DNA of 64,000 nt from contig JALQPE010002323.1 of the NCBI GenBank assembly GCA_030407315.1, positions 1-64,000 of the forward strand, in the 5' to 3' direction. Below, one piece after another: positions 31,201-42,190 of this stretch (the stretch's first letter is position 1; every line of letters begins with the position of its first letter). The notes beneath the pieces were generated by a model that did no database searches, was not told the DNA's origin, and was given only the letters and a program-made list of their open reading frames with translations. Position numbers and translations under genes: made by a program. The stretch comes from Asparagopsis taxiformis (Eukaryota; Rhodophyta; Florideophyceae; Bonnemaisoniales; Bonnemaisoniaceae).

Positions 31201-31367
31201 GGAACAGAGTCGCGCTCTTGTGCGCTTGCCCTGGTAGGGGGGACCGTCTCTTCGGAACGTGCTTGCGCACTCACAACCTTGCCAGCAGGCGACGCTGGAT
31301 CAGCGGTGCCTTTGGCGGCAGTCGAACGCGTTCGCGTTTGCGATTGAGCCGCGGTGGCTGACGGCAC
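28284..31367 (-). pseudogene. Antisense accessory protein of element B
   Basis: Two minus-strand frames, 31367-30234 and 30230-28284, are in the same phase and separated only by a TAA at 30234-30236, so they were probably one ~1,027-codon gene. The N-terminal part is Ala/Pro/Ser-rich with a Glu/Ala/Arg coiled coil (EEELRREAARAEAEKAAAEK) and repeated (I/V)DPYA motifs. The centre is a globular region with no recognised family; a coiled coil (EAAELRTRIGELEGELEDARRLLQQ) lies near the end, then a Pro/Arg/Ser-rich tail. It lies between pol and the 3' LTR, opposite to gag-pol; extra antisense frames are known at this place in some gypsy elements. Function unknown. The 61479 frame has a similar layout. 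Confidence 0.7.
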
Positions 31368-32034
31368 GCGTGGCGCGGAAGTCGACGAAGACTAGCCGGT
31401 GTAGGCGGAACCCCGGTGCGGGAGGAGGAAGCTTGGTGGCGAGTCGTGGGACGGCGAACGCTGGAGCGTGTGGTAGGGCGGTTGGGCGAACCCATATTGT
31501 CTCCTTCCTCTTCAGAGGATTCGAATTGAATCGGAGCACGAGGGGTCATCCTAAAAGCCAGTAGAGGCGATGACGGACGTTGATAAAAACCCTGAAGCGG
31601 GACGAATAAGTGGCCTATTGGCTTAAGTCTCCGGGAGGGAGCTGCGCTATTCAACCCAGGAAGGGGATCGCGAGGCAATGGGCCGAAACGGCAAATGCAA
31701 GCCTCGAATTGGCACCGCTCGTGCGATCACGCGGCTAATTATTTCGCAGATGGACGCAAAAACCCTTTGAGGGATAATGGAAAGGACGCGAATGCGTGGA
31801 CGCAGTTGGACACCGAAGGGGTGAATGCGCTGTTTTGCGTTAGGACGATGATGAACCTGTAACAGGTATTGATTCCAATAGGAAACGGTCGGGCGGAACT
31901 CGGGAAGAGTCGGATGGACAACACATTTAGTGTGCACGCGCCGCGCGCGGGAAAATTTTGAATTGCACAATGCAACGGCCACAGCCAAAAATTGTAATTT
32001 TTATTTGATCAAATTTTGTCGGGACGACAAATCT
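31368..32034. other. Non-coding leader of the antisense gene
   Basis: No gene seen. Probably the promoter side of the antisense frame and the untranslated region before the PPT. Confidence 0.4.
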
Positions 32035-32049
32035 CTCAGGAGGGGGCCG
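32035..32049 (+). promoter_or_regulatory. 3' polypurine tract of element B
   Basis: CTCAGGAGGGGGCCG immediately precedes TGTCG, the start of the LTR. Confidence 0.75.
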
Positions 32050-32738
32050 TGTCGTACCGCCTGGCGGTCCTCGCTGATCGAGCCGTGTCGCTTCCCTATT
32101 GGGTACCCACTTACGGGATGTGCCAATCAGAACGCACCAGCCAACTGGCGTGTTTCCTATACTTAGGACCAGCTAAGGCTGACAAATAACCCCACCCGGG
32201 CCTATCGGCCCCGGCCAAGACCCCACAAGGGGCAAATTTTAACTTAGGCTGATCAGCCATACATTACAATGTAAGCCTATTGGCAATGACCTCGCGGGTA
32301 GGCGAGCGCCAGTAATTGGGTCCTGATTGGTCACTAACTGGATATTTATTCCTAACTACTAACCCTAGCTTACAGTAGATTTAGTATAAAACCGCCACTG
32401 GAATAGCCAGTAGGCACGGTTTCTAGAGTAACGTAAACTCAAGTGGAATTACGACCCACAGGAACAGTGTTCACATACCTATTGTTCAACCCCTCTCCGG
32501 GAAAACCTTAGGGTTATCCAACAGCTCGACGGATTACGTCATCTTGCTCCATTAATACGCACCTCGCGTGAGCGCTATAATCGCACAACCCCCGCCGGGT
32601 AGCGATACCTTCTCTCTTACGAGACTACCCGCCGGGTACCTATAAGGTTCATCTGCTCTACCACTTCCTCTACCGAGGCTCGGGACACCTGTCGGGTGGT
32701 TTGCCGCACTAGCGGATTTTCTACCTGCTACAGTTACA
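32050..32738 (+). repeat. 3' LTR of element B (~689 bp)
   Basis: Begins TGTCGTACC after the PPT and ends GTTACA. A TATAAAA box lies at 32385-32391. The right edge is fixed by the interrupted reading frame at 32742. No second copy is in the window, so the edges are inferred. Confidence 0.75.
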
Positions 32739-32741
32739 TCC

Positions 32742-33251
32742 AATAAGGAAGGTCTGCGGCACGATCCCAGAAAGGATGCAGTGCTCAACCCATTGCCCGA
32801 TACGCTCATCCTGTCTTGAAAACTCGGCAATGGGTAATGCCAGACGAACAATCTGCTTGGTTCGCTCAACGTTCATCTCTGCCATGACGATTTCGGCAAC
32901 ATCCGCCTCGACTCCATCATTCTTCGAACGACCGCTGAAGGCCATGCTGAGTCGACCTTGCAGCGCCGCAAATTGTTCTTCCGTGCCCTGCGCAACCCAA
33001 GCGCCAAGGCCCGCGTATGTGAAACCTCCCGGCTTGTCCGTCAAGTCTGCGAAACTTGAGTGGGCGAATAAATCCAGCAAGAGGCGGAGGAAGTCTTTGC
33101 CAGCGAGAGTAGTTTCGCGGGCGGCGCGACCTACGTTTCGACGTGTACTCATGTCACTAGAATCCTCCCAAGGGCTAGCGGGTTCGCGCAGAATTGGCAC
33201 GGTTGCGTCGTCAACGATCGGATTGCTGTTGCGCCTGCGCTTATTCGTCAT
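32742..33251 (-). pseudogene. Unknown gene, 3' end cut off by element B LTR
   Basis: ATG at 33251 (MTNKRRRNSN); about 170 host codons, then six LTR-derived codons to a stop at 32721. The N-terminus is basic and disordered; from residue 45 on it is helical (TLAGKDFLRLLLDLFAHSSF, LTDKPGGFTYAGLGAWVAQG, IGQWVEHCILSGIVPQTFLI). No family recognised. The rest of the gene should have lain left of element B's lost 5' LTR and is not in the window. Confidence 0.6.
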
Positions 33252-33584
33252 AATGGAATGAGTGGAAATTCGGTACAGGATGGCGACCGCTCGGCGAGAC
33301 AGTCAAATTTGACGACGTATCTCGTGACGTTTGCACTCTTTCGTGAGGAACACTGGTTGATATCGAACGGAACAGAGTATACGGGTACACAGCACTGGAA
33401 ACGTCTTGAAACCCGTAACCGGTGTAGGTAATAAGTTGTGACGGATACGTGGTAGAGAAAAATGTTAAAAAGATTGTGATTCCCTGTCTTTGAGTGTTGT
33501 ACTGCACGGCCGCCATGGCGGCTGTGACTGCAGTCACATAGGTTGTCACAGGTGCATCACGCTTACCAGGTGAGCGACATCCGG

Positions 33585-33785
33585 ACGGCCACTGGACATG
33601 GGGATGTCCAGCTCAGATGCATTGCTGGCCAGACCAGAAATTCTACAATTTCGGGCAGAAAAAATATTGCAAAAAACATCGATTTCGGTGGTCGATTGTG
33701 CCGTACGGCACATCCCCATCTCAAAAACATGTTCACATGTGCATGTTTTTGAGAATAGCCCAAATTTTAATTCAAATCAGGATGC
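33585..33785. repeat. Palindromic repeat unit R1, copy a
   Basis: About 200 bp: a GGACATCC-like lead, CCAGAAATTCTACAATTTCGGG, the perfect palindrome TGTGCCGTACGGCACA (33697-33712), then a hairpin with arms TCTCAAAAACATG and CATGTTTTTGAGA around a 10-base loop. Other copies: 34888-35060, 35240-35452, 40070-40282; a partial one at 40460-40540. Confidence 0.9.
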
Positions 33786-34035
33786 AGATATTCGTCTTCT
33801 AGCATTGTCAGAACACATTCGTATAACCACATTTGGAGAACCTGAGCCCAGAGCTATCGGTTTTGGCGGGAGCTAAGCCATATCTCATATAATCAGTAAC
33901 TGCTTCCCGCCAGCTGAGTGGTGGAACCCCTGCTATTTCTACCAACGAGACTTACGGGGTGTCAACTCGGCAATCGTATATGATTCGGGTGCTAAATTTA
34001 TTCAAGAGACGAATGGGCTTCGAAAAGGAGCCCAA

Positions 34036-34370
34036 CAACGTTTTCTTGTGATCCATGGGTATAGGACTATTCTATTCTTCCCCAGGCTTCCACCATAGCC
34101 TCGTCCACCTCCGTTAATGGAAAGAATATCCGAACCGCACCTCAACATGTTCTTCTTGTGATCCATGGGTACTGACATCTCACATGCTCTCCAGGCTTCC
34201 ACCATAGCCGCCTCCGGAGACTTAACGGCCGTTAATGGCAACAATATGCAAACCGGACCTGAACATGTTTCTCTTCTCATCCATGGGTACTGACATCTCA
34301 CATGTTGAACATGTGAGATGTCAGTACCAGAGAAGTTCTCCAGGCTTCCTCCGTAGCCACCTCCTCCACC
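34036..34370. repeat. Three tandem ~115-bp units with a 43-bp palindrome
   Basis: Units share CATCCATGGGTA, TGACATCTCACATG, CCAGGCTTCC(A/T)CC(A/G)TAGCC and CCGTTAATGG, anchored at about 34049, 34159 and 34279. The third unit contains a perfect palindrome at 34286-34328 (arm GGTACTGACATCTCACATGT plus one base, single central G at 34307). A minus-strand frame (34538-34002, 178 codons) spans this region and encodes Gly-rich repeats (GGGxGYGGSL); there is no good reason to call it a gene. Confidence 0.85.
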
Positions 34371-34887
34371 TCCGTCTGTGGGAATCAACACAACATCACC
34401 ACTGCGTCTTACTTCACATCCACATCTCTCCGGGATGAAAACGGACGGACGACATAGGGTTTGTTCCGCTCCGTAGACGTTTAGAATCTTGTTAGAAAAA
34501 AGTAAACGAAAGAGAATGACATCTCGTCCCTGTCGCAATATGGTCCATTTTCAATTTCTCGGGTTGCACACCCATCAAGGCCTGGATCGAACCCTCTTCG
34601 ATGGATAGGACAGATAGTGGAAGGCTTTTAGGCCTGTGACCAAGCGGCTATTGATTGGTTGGAGGAAGGAAATTACAGAGGAAATATAGCTGAGTACGGT
34701 GTTCGCGATAGCTGTTAGGTTAAAGTCAAATATGTTTTTCGATTATTTTTCGTACGGAAATGCCTTGGAAAAGACGATGCTTTGTCGTTCTCTTGGAGGG
34801 AGTCCGTTGCATTGCACTCAATTCGAGAGCATCGTCATGAAGGAGAGGATTCTTTCTGCTTGTTAGAATCGGTTTAGAGCAGATAGC

Positions 34888-35452
34888 TATTGCATTGCTG
34901 GCCAGCCCAGAAATTGTAGAATTTCGGGCACAAAAAAAGTGTAAAAAATCATCGATTTCGGTGGGTCGATTGTGCCGTACGGCACACCCCCATCTCAAAA
35001 ACATGTTCACATGTGCATGTTTTTGAGAATAGCCCAAATTTTAATTCAAATCAGGGTGTCTAATTTGGCCACAACGGCCCCAGGAACCGGAGCCGCCGCC
35101 CCGAGCGGGGTTGTCACTGGCTTCTGTAAGCACTACCTGTAAGGCTAAATGGCGCCTAACGATGGGTCGATTTCAGGCTCAACACGTCAGGGACAGGTCT
35201 TGGTCCTTGTTTCATCATGGTCCCGCCTCACTCTCTCACGATCAACCTGAAATGGACGTCCGGTGGATGTCCAGCTCGATTGCACTGCTGTCCAGCCCAG
35301 AAATTCTAAAATTTCGGGCACAAAAAAATTGTAAAAAATCAACGATTTGGGCGGGTCGATTGTGCCGTACGGCACACCCCCATCTCAAAAACATGTTCAC
35401 ATGTGCATGTTTTTGAGAATAGCCCAAATTTTAACTCAAATCAGGGTGTCCC
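34888..35452. repeat. Composite repeat R1b-R2-R1c
   Basis: Two R1 units flank R2 (about 35056-35245; starts GGGTGTCTAATTTGGCC and contains GCCGCCGCCCCGAGCGGGG). The same R1-R2-R1 order recurs at 40070-40540, on the other side of the 35791-39799 gene and in the same orientation, with near identity across R2. Confidence 0.9.
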
Positions 35453-35790
35453 CCGGATAAAGGGGTGCTCGCAGCCGCCCCAAAATCCGCCTAGCTTGAC
35501 AGCTGTAATTTTAACACATTACACATCAAGGACACTGCCTGCTTCACGCCACCTCGTCAGGTTTCGAGAGCCCGACTCGGGCCCGTTCCGAACGGACACT
35601 CACATCTCGATTGCCTCTCTTGCATTCCAGCGGTCACGATAGGTCTGTACCTAACAAAATTTCGGTTGTATTGTGTTATTATTTCCAGCGATTGGCGTTC
35701 ACGACCATTCAACTTAACGTGAAACATACCATCCACATCACTCCAATACGTCAACGTCAACCATCTCTTTTCCTTTCCAACTCAACAACC

Positions 35791-38700
35791 ATGGCGGATA
35801 CGTATTTCAGCAGTTTGTTTTCAACGGTTTGCGGCGATCAAGTGAGCGCGTCAGCGGAGTCGCGCGGACTCAAGCGCGGCGTCGATGTCGACTTGTCTGC
35901 GGACGTGGACGGTGCGGCTGTGCATATTGGGACGGCTTCGGTGAGCACTGCTGGTGGCGATGTTGGCCTTCCGCGCACGCTGCACAACCACAAGCTGCCG
36001 GAAACCGACGAGGCGGACTATATCGTCGTGCGCAACATTGCGACTAAGGACAACTTCAAGGACCTCCCGTTCCGTACATGTTTGATGGCGCCGAGGGACC
36101 GCCGGAGACGATGGGTGGAGCATACGCTGCGGCGTTTTACCCTTGGGATACTCGGATGATGCGCCCCGCTGCGGAGGATGGCCCTAGCGACATTCGTACC
36201 CCTGCTGCAGCGTCAAACTTCAACGCAACGACGAACCAGGCCAGCTCGGGACGGATGCCCAGTACCGGTCCAGCAGGCAAAATCACTGGTTCGGGGGGTA
36301 CGAAGCATCCAGCACGCTCCGTCCCGGTTTCGGGAGGCACGAAGCGCCCTGCTCGCTCTGCTAGAGCCTCCAGTGGAGGCACGAAGCACCCTGCTCGCTC
36401 TGCCAGAGCCTTCAGTGGAGGCGCGAAGCACCCTGCTCGCTCCAACATCACCGAAGCTATAGCGTAGTATACTACGCAGGACGTAACCGAGGTGGACGAC
36501 GAACAGGAGGTGGCGGAAAGCATTCATGAGCAGCAGGGGACGCAAATTACGGTGCCTAAGTTTGTGACGTCGGATTACGTCGGACAAGGAGCGACTGTGT
36601 TGGTGAGGCAGCTAGTGGAACCGGCCGTGACCCTTCGTGATGTGAAAGAAGACCACGTGGAGGACCTGCGCAACAATATGTTGGCTGTGGGTATGTGAGC
36701 TCTTCGCGTATCACTGTGACGGTGCTGAGGTCGCAGAACACGCATCTGTCCGCCGCCACGCGTCTGTTCCAGAATGGCAAATTCCATGCCAATGCGAACG
36801 TGACCGTGATCGACGGACTACATCGTCTCAATGCTATGCATAGCATTGCGGATGACTTCACGCGCCTCACCCGTATGCACAGAACCAAGCTGCCACAGGA
36901 CGCAAACCGCTTGCGCTGGGTTACTCAGCCTTTGGATGTGTACTACCTTCGCCGCAAGGACGACAGTGATCTTCAGCCTCATGAGATCATCCACAAGAGT
37001 GCAGAGTCGAACCATACGACTGGGACGCAACTGACGGAGCGCTCCCTGGCTCGAATCTTGTCGTCCATCCAGCAGTTCATCTGTACGATTGCTGTTGCAA
37101 ATAACGTGGAAAACGCTGGCGACTTGCGTGAGTCTGATGTCATCCGAACATTGTTCGAGGCGCAGTTCATGGGGATGATGAATTCAACGAACACGGCCCG
37201 GCGGTGGACGCGTTTGGCTATAACAACGCTGAAGCATCCTGTTCTCGACGAAGTGTTGCGTGAGCTGAACAATTCCGAGCGCCGCAACGAGATTGGGATA
37301 ACGCACCTGGACCACAAGACAGTGCGCGAGTTGCTGGAAGAAAACTTTGTCTTCGTCTTGCGTGGTCTTTCGGAGTACTTGAACCCTGCTCATGGTGGAC
37401 GTCCGGATGGACGCTTTGACGTGAACGACTTCTATACATACGTCCGTCGCGTGACTGCAATAGCAAATTCTCTGTACGCTGCATATGGGCGCCCAAAGAG
37501 TATTATGCGCAAGTCATTTCTGAGCACAGAGATGGCAATTGGGTCGGTTAAGCAGCCGAAGGAGTTGCAATGGCATCTCACCAATGCCATTGCAATGTAT
37601 AGAGGGGACGACCGGAGCAGTGAGGTTCGAATGCGACGGAGAACCACGCGTTTACAGGATTTGGAAACGAACTTGAAAGAGTTTTTCAATCCGACATTGA
37701 AGAAGAAGACTAAGGCTCGACGCAAACGCCGCCCTTCTGCTGCCAATGTGAGACTCACTCACAAGAAGCAGCGGAATGTCGAACATGAGCCTGCTTCGCA
37801 TGGCATCCGCCGCCGTTCACAGCGACTTCGCTTGACGGGGAGCACACGCCTCGAGGAAGAAGAGCCGGTTGCGGTACAACAATCCGCCGGGGAAGAAGAA
37901 CAGGCCGTTGTTGATAAACCCACCGATCAACAACAAGCCACTGCTTCCGGTGATGAGGGTGACGAAGACTCCGCCCGCTCCCCCGATTCTGCCCTTCAGA
38001 TTGTCCCCCAACATAAGCAAGGTGCTGGTGCGACTCCCTCCAACCAAGAATCTGTCCATACCGCTTCGGACGAGGAAGACAAACAGGGTGCAGACGAGGG
38101 CCAAGTCGAAAGCAAGGGGGTCCGCGAAGTGACAATTACATTCACTGTTCCGGAAGGAGTGGAAGTCGATGAAGACTGTTACATCGTTCGTGACTCTCCA
38201 TCTGAACACGACCTCCTGTTCGACGACCGTATGCCATCTCTTCCTGACGATTTCGAAGTCAAAGACCGAGCCGAAGGGCATCATCTGGCGCAGCGTCCCG
38301 CGGACGTCATCGCATCGGTGAGGGTTGGCTGTCTGCCCCCGATTGAGCTCAGGTTGTTATTGGAGAGTGTGGAAATCGATGAGGAGGGCAGAGAGGTGAG
38401 GTATTTGAAGCAAGTGGCGATGGACCCTGTGTTTGAGGGGCTGCATATTCCGGAACAACATCGGGCTCGTCATCTTGTTTTGCAGATCGACACCATCTAT
38501 CCGATGTTTTTCGCAGCGTGGAAGATGGCTGCCAAGGCGATGTGTGAGCCTACATCGACGTTTCTACCCTCGAGGCTGGACTTCGCCCAGGTTGCGCGAA
38601 TGTCTACAACCTGGAAGGATTCGTATGAGGCCGGCACTGGTATGGCGTACTTCCACAATTGCCGAACGGAAATCAACGAGCGAGGGTATACGGTGATGCA

Positions 38701-39799
38701 CAATTTCGCGGATGTAAGCTACCTCGATGCGTCGGACAAGTTCCCATTTGACTTGGGTCTCATGGAAGAAATTCCTAACCAGGAATTGTTTCGGTACTTT
38801 TTGGGAACGTGGGAGGGGGAGGAGGTGCACAAGGACCCTGGGAACCGGCAGCTGTGGAGTCCCATTGTCAATACAGGGGACGATGAAACAGATGAGAAGA
38901 ACCGGAATGAGGGGAGGGCTCGCTTCACGTCTACGCGCCACTGCCTGGTTGACTATGCCGAGAACGATGAGACGCATATCGACCGGTTCAAGTTTGTGAC
39001 GCGGCGAGCCCTGCTGGATGTGTGGTTGGGAATCCTTGTCCGGCTGATAGGGCTGGAGGAGTGCGGTTTACCGGGAGAAAAACTTGTCATGCCGGCATCT
39101 GGGGGACGGTTTTTGATAACGGGAAAGGGGTGTCCTCGGCAGGTCCCACACAATGATTTCCCTGTTCCTCCTCGCGACCGCAAAGATCAACTTCCGGGTT
39201 ACTTTGTTATTGCCAACGGAGATGACCCATTCCCTATCTGGGTGTGTCCAGGGTCCCACAAGTACGTCTTTTCCAAAGCGCTGGAATTAGATATGTACGC
39301 CAAGACGATGAAGCTGAAGAAGGTAATCGTTCCGCCACGTTCAGTCTTCATCAGTCACGGCCATGTACAACATGCCGGGGCAGGGCATGTCGACAGAGTT
39401 GTGTCACACACGACAACGAGGTATCACACGTATTTCAGGAATACGTCGTATCCGATTCCCGACAATGTTTCGTTTGGTTTCATCAGGCGGTTGGGATTCG
39501 AAGAAGAAGTAATCCCCAATGCTATGCGCCGGTCTGCCATGCAAAGTCAACCGGCACCTGTCAATGTTCGCCACAAGACAGTTGTTCCCATCCCGGTCAA
39601 GAAAGATCGTAGGCCGAAGACAGGGCAGCTCGGAATGATGCGGATGAACACGACAGCACCTCGCAAGAGGAGAGCCCTCACACACGATGAACTAGTAGTC
39701 TTGAGCTATTCAACTCCACAGTTGCCGGTAACGCCTATTCTGCCGGGAGATCCTGAATATAGTGGGGACGAAGAGGAAGAACAATTTTCCGACGGCTAG
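35791..39799 (+). pseudogene. Third ParB-like/dioxygenase-like gene, broken
   Basis: ATG at 35791 (MADTYFSSLF). The first frame drifts out near 36075; the next (about 36078-36467) ends at a TAG (36465-36467) but continues in the same phase to 36695; a final one-base shift near 36692 leads into the long frame to 39799. Domains: five repeats of (S)GG(T/A)K(H/R)PARS (36294-36442); a ParB-like module split by the last shift (VTLRDVKEDHVEDLRNNMLAVG, then SRITVTVL, then VTVIDGLHRLNAM at about 36809); a helical middle; a Lys/Arg-rich and an acidic linker; and a C-terminal 2OG-Fe(II)-like domain with PHNDFP (H and D near 39151), CPGSHKY, VQHAGAGH (H near 39373) and a downstream Arg. Same architecture as the 3312-6959 gene but divergent. 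About 1,330 codons if joined. The lesions could be real decay, unrecognised introns or assembly errors. Confidence 0.8.
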
Positions 39800-40069
39800 A
39801 TAGCTTAACAACTACTACTTTGGTAAACAATTATCGAGAATATAATCATCTCCTTTATCACTTTCAATCTATGAACCTACTATAATGTACTTCCGTTCCA
39901 TGCTTTCAAACTAGATTGTCCATTCCCTCGTGGGTTGGAGCATGACTTCCAGGACGATTCCCTCACATCTCTAGACTCGATGGTCTATGGTAGAAATAGC
40001 AGAACAATTGGGTTTGTACGTGCTTCATCGCCTACTTGCTTCCGGTAATGTGTGGACGTGCACGATACA
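39800..40069. other. 3' flank of broken ParB-dioxygenase gene
   Basis: AT-rich; no gene seen before the R1 copy. Confidence 0.4.
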
Positions 40070-40540
40070 CGATCAACCTGAAATGGACGTCCGGTGGATG
40101 TCCAGCTCACATGCATTGCTGGCCAGCCCAGAAATTCTACAATTTCGGGCACAAAAAAACATTGCAAAAAACATCGATTTCGGCGGTCGATTGTGCCGTA
40201 CGGCACACCCCCATCTCAAAAACATGTTCACATGTGCATGTTTTTGAGAATAGCCCAAATTTTAATTCAAATCAGGGTGTCTAATTTGGCCACAACGGCC
40301 CCAGGAACCGGAGCCGCCGCCCCGAGCGGGGTTGTCACTGGCTTCTGTAAGCACTACCTGTAAGGCTAAATGGCGCCTAACGATGGGTCGATTTCAGGCT
40401 CAACACGTCAGGGACAGGTCTTGGTCCTTGTTTCATCATGGTCCCGCCCCACTCTCTCACGACCAACCTGAACTGGACGTCCGGTGGATGTCCAGCTCGG
40501 TTGCATTGCTAGCCAGCCCAGAAATTCTAAAAGTTCCGAA
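40070..40540. repeat. Composite repeat R1d-R2-R1e
   Basis: R1d 40070-40282 with its TGTGCCGTACGGCACA palindrome and ATG-loop hairpin; R2 about 40278-40465; then a partial R1 (40460-40540) that stops after CCCAGAAATTCTAAAA. Direct repeat of 34888-35452. Confidence 0.9.
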
Positions 40541-40938
40541 AAATCAATTTGGTGGCCCAGCATCTCCTGTGCCGAAAATTCCCGCAGTCACTTCTGATAT
40601 ACTATATCGTAGTAGTAGTAGCAGTCTAGACGTGTTTCGCACTTGTACGCATCAGGGAAGGCGTCACGGAAGGTTGAGACTACGCTACTTGTGTACCGCG
40701 TCGTCCGAAATAGCGAGTAGTGTTTGTTGTATAGTTGTGGAGTATGCGCCTAGTGGTTTGTAAAGCTTGCAGAACGGGATAGGGATGTGGGTGGCCCTAT
40801 TTTATGAATACATGAGTACCAATATTCAGGGTTGACAAAGCGGAAAGGCATACGCTCATACATGTTTGAGATTGCATAGTGGAGAAAATATTTACATCGA
40901 AATTTACATGGACCTGATGGAGGTTTTAAGGATGAGGT

Positions 40939-41490
40939 ATGAGAGGAAGAAAATTCTTCTGTGGTATGAGGATGTGTTCTGTGGGGGATGCAATCTTGGG
41001 ATGGTACAGGGGGAGGTGGAAATGTATGGAGTGCGGGTTTAGATTGGAGTGTGATTCGGAGAGGAGTGCCGACAAGCATATTATGGGGATTGGGGAGACG
41101 CTGCGGGGTGTTGGGGTAGTGAGGGCGGAGGAGGTGTTTAGGTGGGACCGTAGGAGGGTGCGGTTGAAGGCGCCGAGAGGAGGGGGTTTAAGGAAAGTGA
41201 GTAGAAAGAGGGGGGAGGGGGTGGCGTCTGTTCTGGCTGTGGTGAGTGGGGATGTGATGGAGAAGAAGGGGGTTATTGTATTTGGGGAGGGAGGGGAGTG
41301 GGAGGATGGGTGCGAAGTGGGGGTTGATATGTGGTTCAGAGCGGGGAGGTTTCTGGGGAGACGGCGGGGGAGCGGGAGCGTGGGCCAGTGGTGGTGGTGT
41401 ATACGGTATCGAAGATGCGGATGGCGTGGGGGCATGGAGCAGCTGAGGGGAGGGAGGGGTGGAGCAGGTCGGGTACGGGATGGGGAGTGA
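40939..41490 (+). CDS. Doubtful hypothetical gene in purine-rich strand
   Basis: 183 codons from an ATG at 40939 in a strongly G-rich stretch. Residues 28-50 contain CMECGFRLECDSERSADKH, which resembles a Cys/His zinc-binding segment. The rest is Gly/Arg/Val-rich with many G-ending codons. After about 41370 the coherent-looking text (GPVVVVYTVSKMRMAWGHGA) moves to another frame, so the gene, if real, is frameshifted. Skewed composition opens long frames on both strands here, so low-complexity artefact is a serious alternative. Confidence 0.25.
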   Translation: MRGRKFFCGMRMCSVGDAILGWYRGRWKCMECGFRLECDSERSADKHIMGIGETLRGVGVVRAEEVFRWDRRRVRLKAPRGGGLRKVSRKRGEGVASVLAVVSGDVMEKKGVIVFGEGGEWEDGCEVGVDMWFRAGRFLGRRRGSGSVGQWWWCIRYRRCGWRGGMEQLRGGRGGAGRVRDGE

Positions 41491-41491
41491 G

Positions 41492-41984
41492 AGGTTTTCG
41501 AAGAGTAAGCTGCAGGGGAAGTTTGTGGAGAGGGCGAAGGAGAGGGGTTGAAGGTAGAGGAGAGAGGGCATTGAAGAAAAATACGTTGCAAAGGTGTTGG
41601 GGGAGACCATGGTCGTGGAGATAGGGGGTTTTTCTCCCTATTCTGAGGTAGTATGAGGACTGGTAATACGAAATCTGTACGGTAGAGCAGAAAAGTAGGT
41701 ATGGAATGGAGGTGTACACCGTGGAAGCGGGGATATGTAGCTGAAAATGCGTGCTAGAGTGGTAATGGGGGTATTTGAGGTACAGTACGGGGGAGGTGAG
41801 CACCAACAGGAAGGGGGTGTGAGCGAGAGGATGAAAAAATTAAAGACAAAATTGGAGTCGACCGACAAGGAAAAATAGAGTGGTCGCCGTGATGGATGCG
41901 GACATCCATGTCGAGCACGGCGGCAGAAATTTCTGGGGTCGAAATTTTTGAATTTCTGAACCGGCGCCCGTCCTAGGTGGACAT
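41492..41984. other. Gene-free G/A-skewed stretch
   Basis: No gene supported; long frames on the opposite strand are Pro/Ser/Thr/Leu low complexity and mirror the base skew. Confidence 0.4.
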
Positions 41985-42190
41985 AGACATGGCGGAAGTC
42001 CATCCCGAGGGGGACATCCGTGGTACTAGAAACAATGAATGTCGCCCTAGTAATACTAGACGTACTAGACCGCATGGACGTCCGGTTCTAGGCGGACATC
42101 CAAAAATACTGGAGAACATGGACGTCCGCCTAGTAATACTAGGTGTACTAGAGGTTGTGGACGTCCGCGTCCATTTCCGAGAACACAGAC
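41985..42190. repeat. GGACGTCC / CTAGTA-A-TACTAG short palindromes
   Basis: Diverged direct repeats built on GGACGTCCG and on the 13-bp odd-centred palindrome CTAGTAATACTAG (two copies, near 42048 and 42133), each followed by GTACTAGA. The lead GGACGTCCG(G/C) also occurs at the start of the R1 units (e.g. 35257, 40087). Confidence 0.7.

Larger units (their letters stand above)
21411..32738 (+). mobile_element. Ty3/gypsy chromovirus element B, 5'-truncated
   Basis: Order: gag (5' end missing), protease, RT, RNase H, integrase, chromodomain, an antisense accessory frame, PPT, 3' LTR. Left edge is the element A LTR, so its own 5' LTR, PBS and Gag start are missing. Several isolated lesions interrupt otherwise well-preserved domains. 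The right edge interrupts the gene at 32742-33251. Confidence 0.9.

Noticed and set aside
34002..34538. 178-codon minus-strand Gly-rich frame as a gene
   Set aside because: Nearly the whole frame lies in a DNA tandem repeat containing a perfect palindrome; no domain seen.
36691..36740. Short intron starting GTATGTGAG
   Set aside because: The ParB-like text resumes in another frame within a few bases; a one-base deletion explains it more simply. Kept as an alternative in the findings.
40926..41806. Several long Pro/Ser/Thr/Leu-rich minus-strand frames
   Set aside because: They overlap one another in different frames and mirror the extreme G/A skew of the plus strand.
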